From Sphingomonadales bacterium (GTDB lineage Bacteria > Pseudomonadota > Alphaproteobacteria > Sphingomonadales > Sphingomonadaceae), in assembly GCA_017302775.1 (NCBI GenBank), contig JAFLDC010000076.1:1-9303 (forward strand): a stretch of 9,303 nt of DNA. Direction: 5' to 3'. Shown here one piece after another: positions 7,682 through 9,303 of the stretch (position 1 is its first letter; each line of letters begins with the position of its first letter). A program made the translations under genes and the position numbers. Below the pieces are notes generated by a model that saw only the letters and a program-made list of their open reading frames with translations, did not search any database and was not told the origin of the DNA.

Positions 7682-8353
7682 TTGCGCCACTATCTGATCG
7701 CGGGGCCGTTGCTCGCCACTGCATTCACCGCTGCGCCAGCTTTGGCTGGAGAGGACGTCCAGCATTGGGAAACGCTGAATGTTTCCGTTGGACTGCCTGA
7801 CGATTTCAGGCTCTCCAGCGAGACGATCGTGCGAACCAGCGACGCGCGCGGTCTGTACGAAGTAGAACAGAACCTGATGGTCGGCAAAAAGGTCAATAAG
7901 AAGGTCACGGTGTGGCTCGGCTACACTTTCAACCCCACGTATCTTCAAGGGACGTTCCGTGCGAGGGAACACCGTTTCCGCCAGCAAGTGAACTTTGACA
8001 ATGTAGCCGCGATCGGCCCGGTACGGGTTGGCGGGCGGCTGCGGCTGGAGGAGCGGTGGCGCGAAGGACAGACCGGCACGGCATGGCGGCTGCGGCCGCA
8101 GGTAAAGGCCACTCTGCCGCTTCAGGGCAAGTTTTCACTCTCAGTGGCGCATGAAAGCTTTATCGATCTCAATACTACCAGCTTCCAGCGAGTTGGCGGC
8201 TACGAGCGGATGCGCAATTCGATCAGCCTTGGCGTGCCGCTGACCAAGAATTTCAACCTCGATGTTGGCTATTTGAACCAGCACGCGTTTGTACCTGATG
8301 CTGCCGATACCAGCGATCATGCGATCACGCTGGGTCTGAATGCTTCATTCTGA
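7682..8353 (+). CDS. Secreted DUF2490-type beta-barrel protein, predicted outer membrane, PhoB-regulated
   Basis: A 223-residue protein of unknown function. It begins at TTG (7682) with an AGGGGA ribosome-binding site 6 nt upstream; no in-frame ATG exists nearby, and the resulting N-terminus is a good Sec signal (about 1-22, cleavage after ALA). The mature part alternates polar and hydrophobic residues as in transmembrane beta strands and ends in Phe, typical of Bam-inserted outer-membrane barrels. Features I associate with DUF2490 include an early Trp (QHWETLNVSV), VWLGYTFNP, the HRFRQQV segment, GGRLRLEERW, WRLRPQV, HESFIDL and the GYLNQHAF strand near the C-terminus. Two Pho-box-like elements lie upstream, so a role in phosphate-limited cells is inferred, for example outer-membrane permeability or lipid change. 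Its stop is only 4 nt from the convergent phoR stop. The family is a fair call; the biochemical role is unknown. Confidence 0.85.
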   Translation: MRHYLIAGPLLATAFTAAPALAGEDVQHWETLNVSVGLPDDFRLSSETIVRTSDARGLYEVEQNLMVGKKVNKKVTVWLGYTFNPTYLQGTFRAREHRFRQQVNFDNVAAIGPVRVGGRLRLEERWREGQTGTAWRLRPQVKATLPLQGKFSLSVAHESFIDLNTTSFQRVGGYERMRNSISLGVPLTKNFNLDVGYLNQHAFVPDAADTSDHAITLGLNASF

Positions 8354-8357
8354 TAAT

Positions 8358-9303
8358 TCAGGCGGACGGCAGTGCGACCGTTACGACAGTTCCTTCGCCC
8401 AGGGTCGATGCTATATCGAGCTGCCCACTATGGCGTTCGACAATATGCTTGACGATTGCCAGGCCCAAGCCCGTGCCGCCCGAGGCACGGCTGCGGCCTG
8501 GATCGGTGCGATAGAACCGGCGAGTCAGGTGGGGAAGGTGTTCTGGCGCAATGCCCGGCCCATGATCGCGAACGGTCAGCGCGATCCGGCCTGCGCCGGT
8601 TTCATCAACGGAAACCTGCACCGCTTGATCCGGTGCGCCATACTTCAGCGCGTTGTCGACTAGATTGCGTAATACCTGTTCGAGCTGTCTCGAATCACCC
8701 AAAACCGTAAGGCCGCTGCTGCTCCCAACAAGTTCGACCCGTTCCTTCCCGCGCAGTGATGAAACCTCACCCACCACGCGCGCGGCCAATCGGCCAAGAT
8801 CGATGCGATCGATCGGCGCATCGTGCTTTTCAGCCTCAACATGGCTGAGCGTCATCAGATCCTCTACCAGACTGAGCATGCGCTGAGTCTCGCGCTGGAC
8901 GATGCCGAGAAAACGCTTGCTGGTGGGTTCATCAACACCGCCGTCCGCCAGCGTTTCGACGTAGCCTGCGATCGATGCCAGGGGCGTTCGTAGTTCGTGG
9001 CTGGCGTTGGCCACGAAGTCCGTATGGGCCCGCCCCATATCGGCTTCCGAGCTGCGGTCGGAAAGTTCGATGATCCAGCGACGATCATCAAGATTGCGGC
9101 GGGTGAGCTGCCACAGCGTCTTGGTGCCAGTGAAACCGGAAATCGTCACGCTGTCATCGGAACCCATCTCAATCAGCTGCATCGCCGCAGGATGGCGCAG
9201 GGCAATCCGCGCGTCCTGTCCAAGGATATGGGCGCCAAGCGCGCTGCGCGCCGCCGCATTGGCGTCGACAATACGGGACGATTCCAACAGGATCAAAGGT
9301 TGC
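8358..9303 (-). CDS. phoR: Phosphate regulon sensor histidine kinase PhoR (5' end outside window)
   Basis: The C-terminal 314 or so residues of a sensor kinase that phosphorylates and dephosphorylates PhoB. The reading frame is open to the right edge (bases 9302-9297 read QP before a spurious TTG start at 9296), so the N-terminal membrane anchor lies outside. The visible part starts within a PAS-like domain (LILLESSRIVDANAAARSALG). Then come the HisKA dimerisation helix with the phosphoacceptor His (codon 8999-8997, in DFVANASHELRTPL) and a HATPase domain with N box (QVLRNLVDNALKYG), G1 (RDHGPGIAP), F box (RRFYRTD) and G2 (GGTGLGLAIVKHI). All catalytic elements are intact. PhoR rather than another kinase is supported by the PAS-HisKA-HATPase order and the adjacent pst-phoUB operon. 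It is on the same strand as that operon but separated from it by the DUF2490 gene. Confidence 0.9.
   Translation of the reverse strand, partial: QPLILLESSRIVDANAAARSALGAHILGQDARIALRHPAAMQLIEMGSDDSVTISGFTGTKTLWQLTRRNLDDRRWIIELSDRSSEADMGRAHTDFVANASHELRTPLASIAGYVETLADGGVDEPTSKRFLGIVQRETQRMLSLVEDLMTLSHVEAEKHDAPIDRIDLGRLAARVVGEVSSLRGKERVELVGSSSGLTVLGDSRQLEQVLRNLVDNALKYGAPDQAVQVSVDETGAGRIALTVRDHGPGIAPEHLPHLTRRFYRTDPGRSRASGGTGLGLAIVKHIVERHSGQLDIASTLGEGTVVTVALPSA

Noticed and set aside
1..9303. Mobile elements, CRISPR arrays, tRNA or rRNA genes, or a cryptic defence system
   Set aside because: No terminal inverted repeats, transposase motifs, spaced repeats or structural RNA signatures were seen. 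Genes fill the window almost completely with recognised families.

Overview
The window looks like a chromosomal stretch from a GC-rich alphaproteobacterium, most likely a sphingomonad or erythrobacter-type organism (order Sphingomonadales). This rests on base composition, on the long Pst permease variants (PstC and PstA with extra N-terminal domains), and on the protein sequence style. No rRNA or other lineage marker is present, so the assignment is an inference.

Layout, left to right. (1) Bases 1-1543, + strand: the 3' part of a cationic-amino-acid-transporter-like APC permease, cut by the left window edge. (2) Bases 1554-1597: a strong hairpin flanked by A and T tracts, placed to terminate transcription from both sides. 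(3) Bases 1640-7479, - strand: a compact phosphate-starvation operon in the order pstS-pstC-pstA-pstB-phoU-phoB, with junctions of 21 nt, an 8-nt overlap, a 1-nt overlap, 1 nt and 4 nt. (4) Bases 7480-7681: a divergent regulatory region with one PhoB-box-like element facing pstS and two facing the other way. (5) Bases 7682-8353, + strand: a small secreted beta-barrel-type protein of the DUF2490 kind, starting at TTG. (6) Bases 8358-9303, - strand: the 3' part of phoR, the sensor kinase, cut by the right edge. Its stop codon lies 4 nt from that of the DUF2490 gene.

How it works together. PstS is a lipoprotein that binds periplasmic phosphate. PstC and PstA form the inner-membrane channel and PstB supplies ATP hydrolysis. 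PhoU relays transporter state to PhoR, which controls phosphorylation of PhoB; PhoB-P binds Pho boxes and raises operon expression. In many alphaproteobacteria phoR directly precedes pstSCAB-phoUB on the same strand. Here an oppositely oriented DUF2490 gene sits between phoR and pstS with its own apparent Pho boxes. The most informative result is therefore a predicted PhoB-controlled outer-membrane protein of unknown function embedded in the Pho locus. I see no mobile element, CRISPR array, tRNA or rRNA, and no wholly novel multi-gene system.
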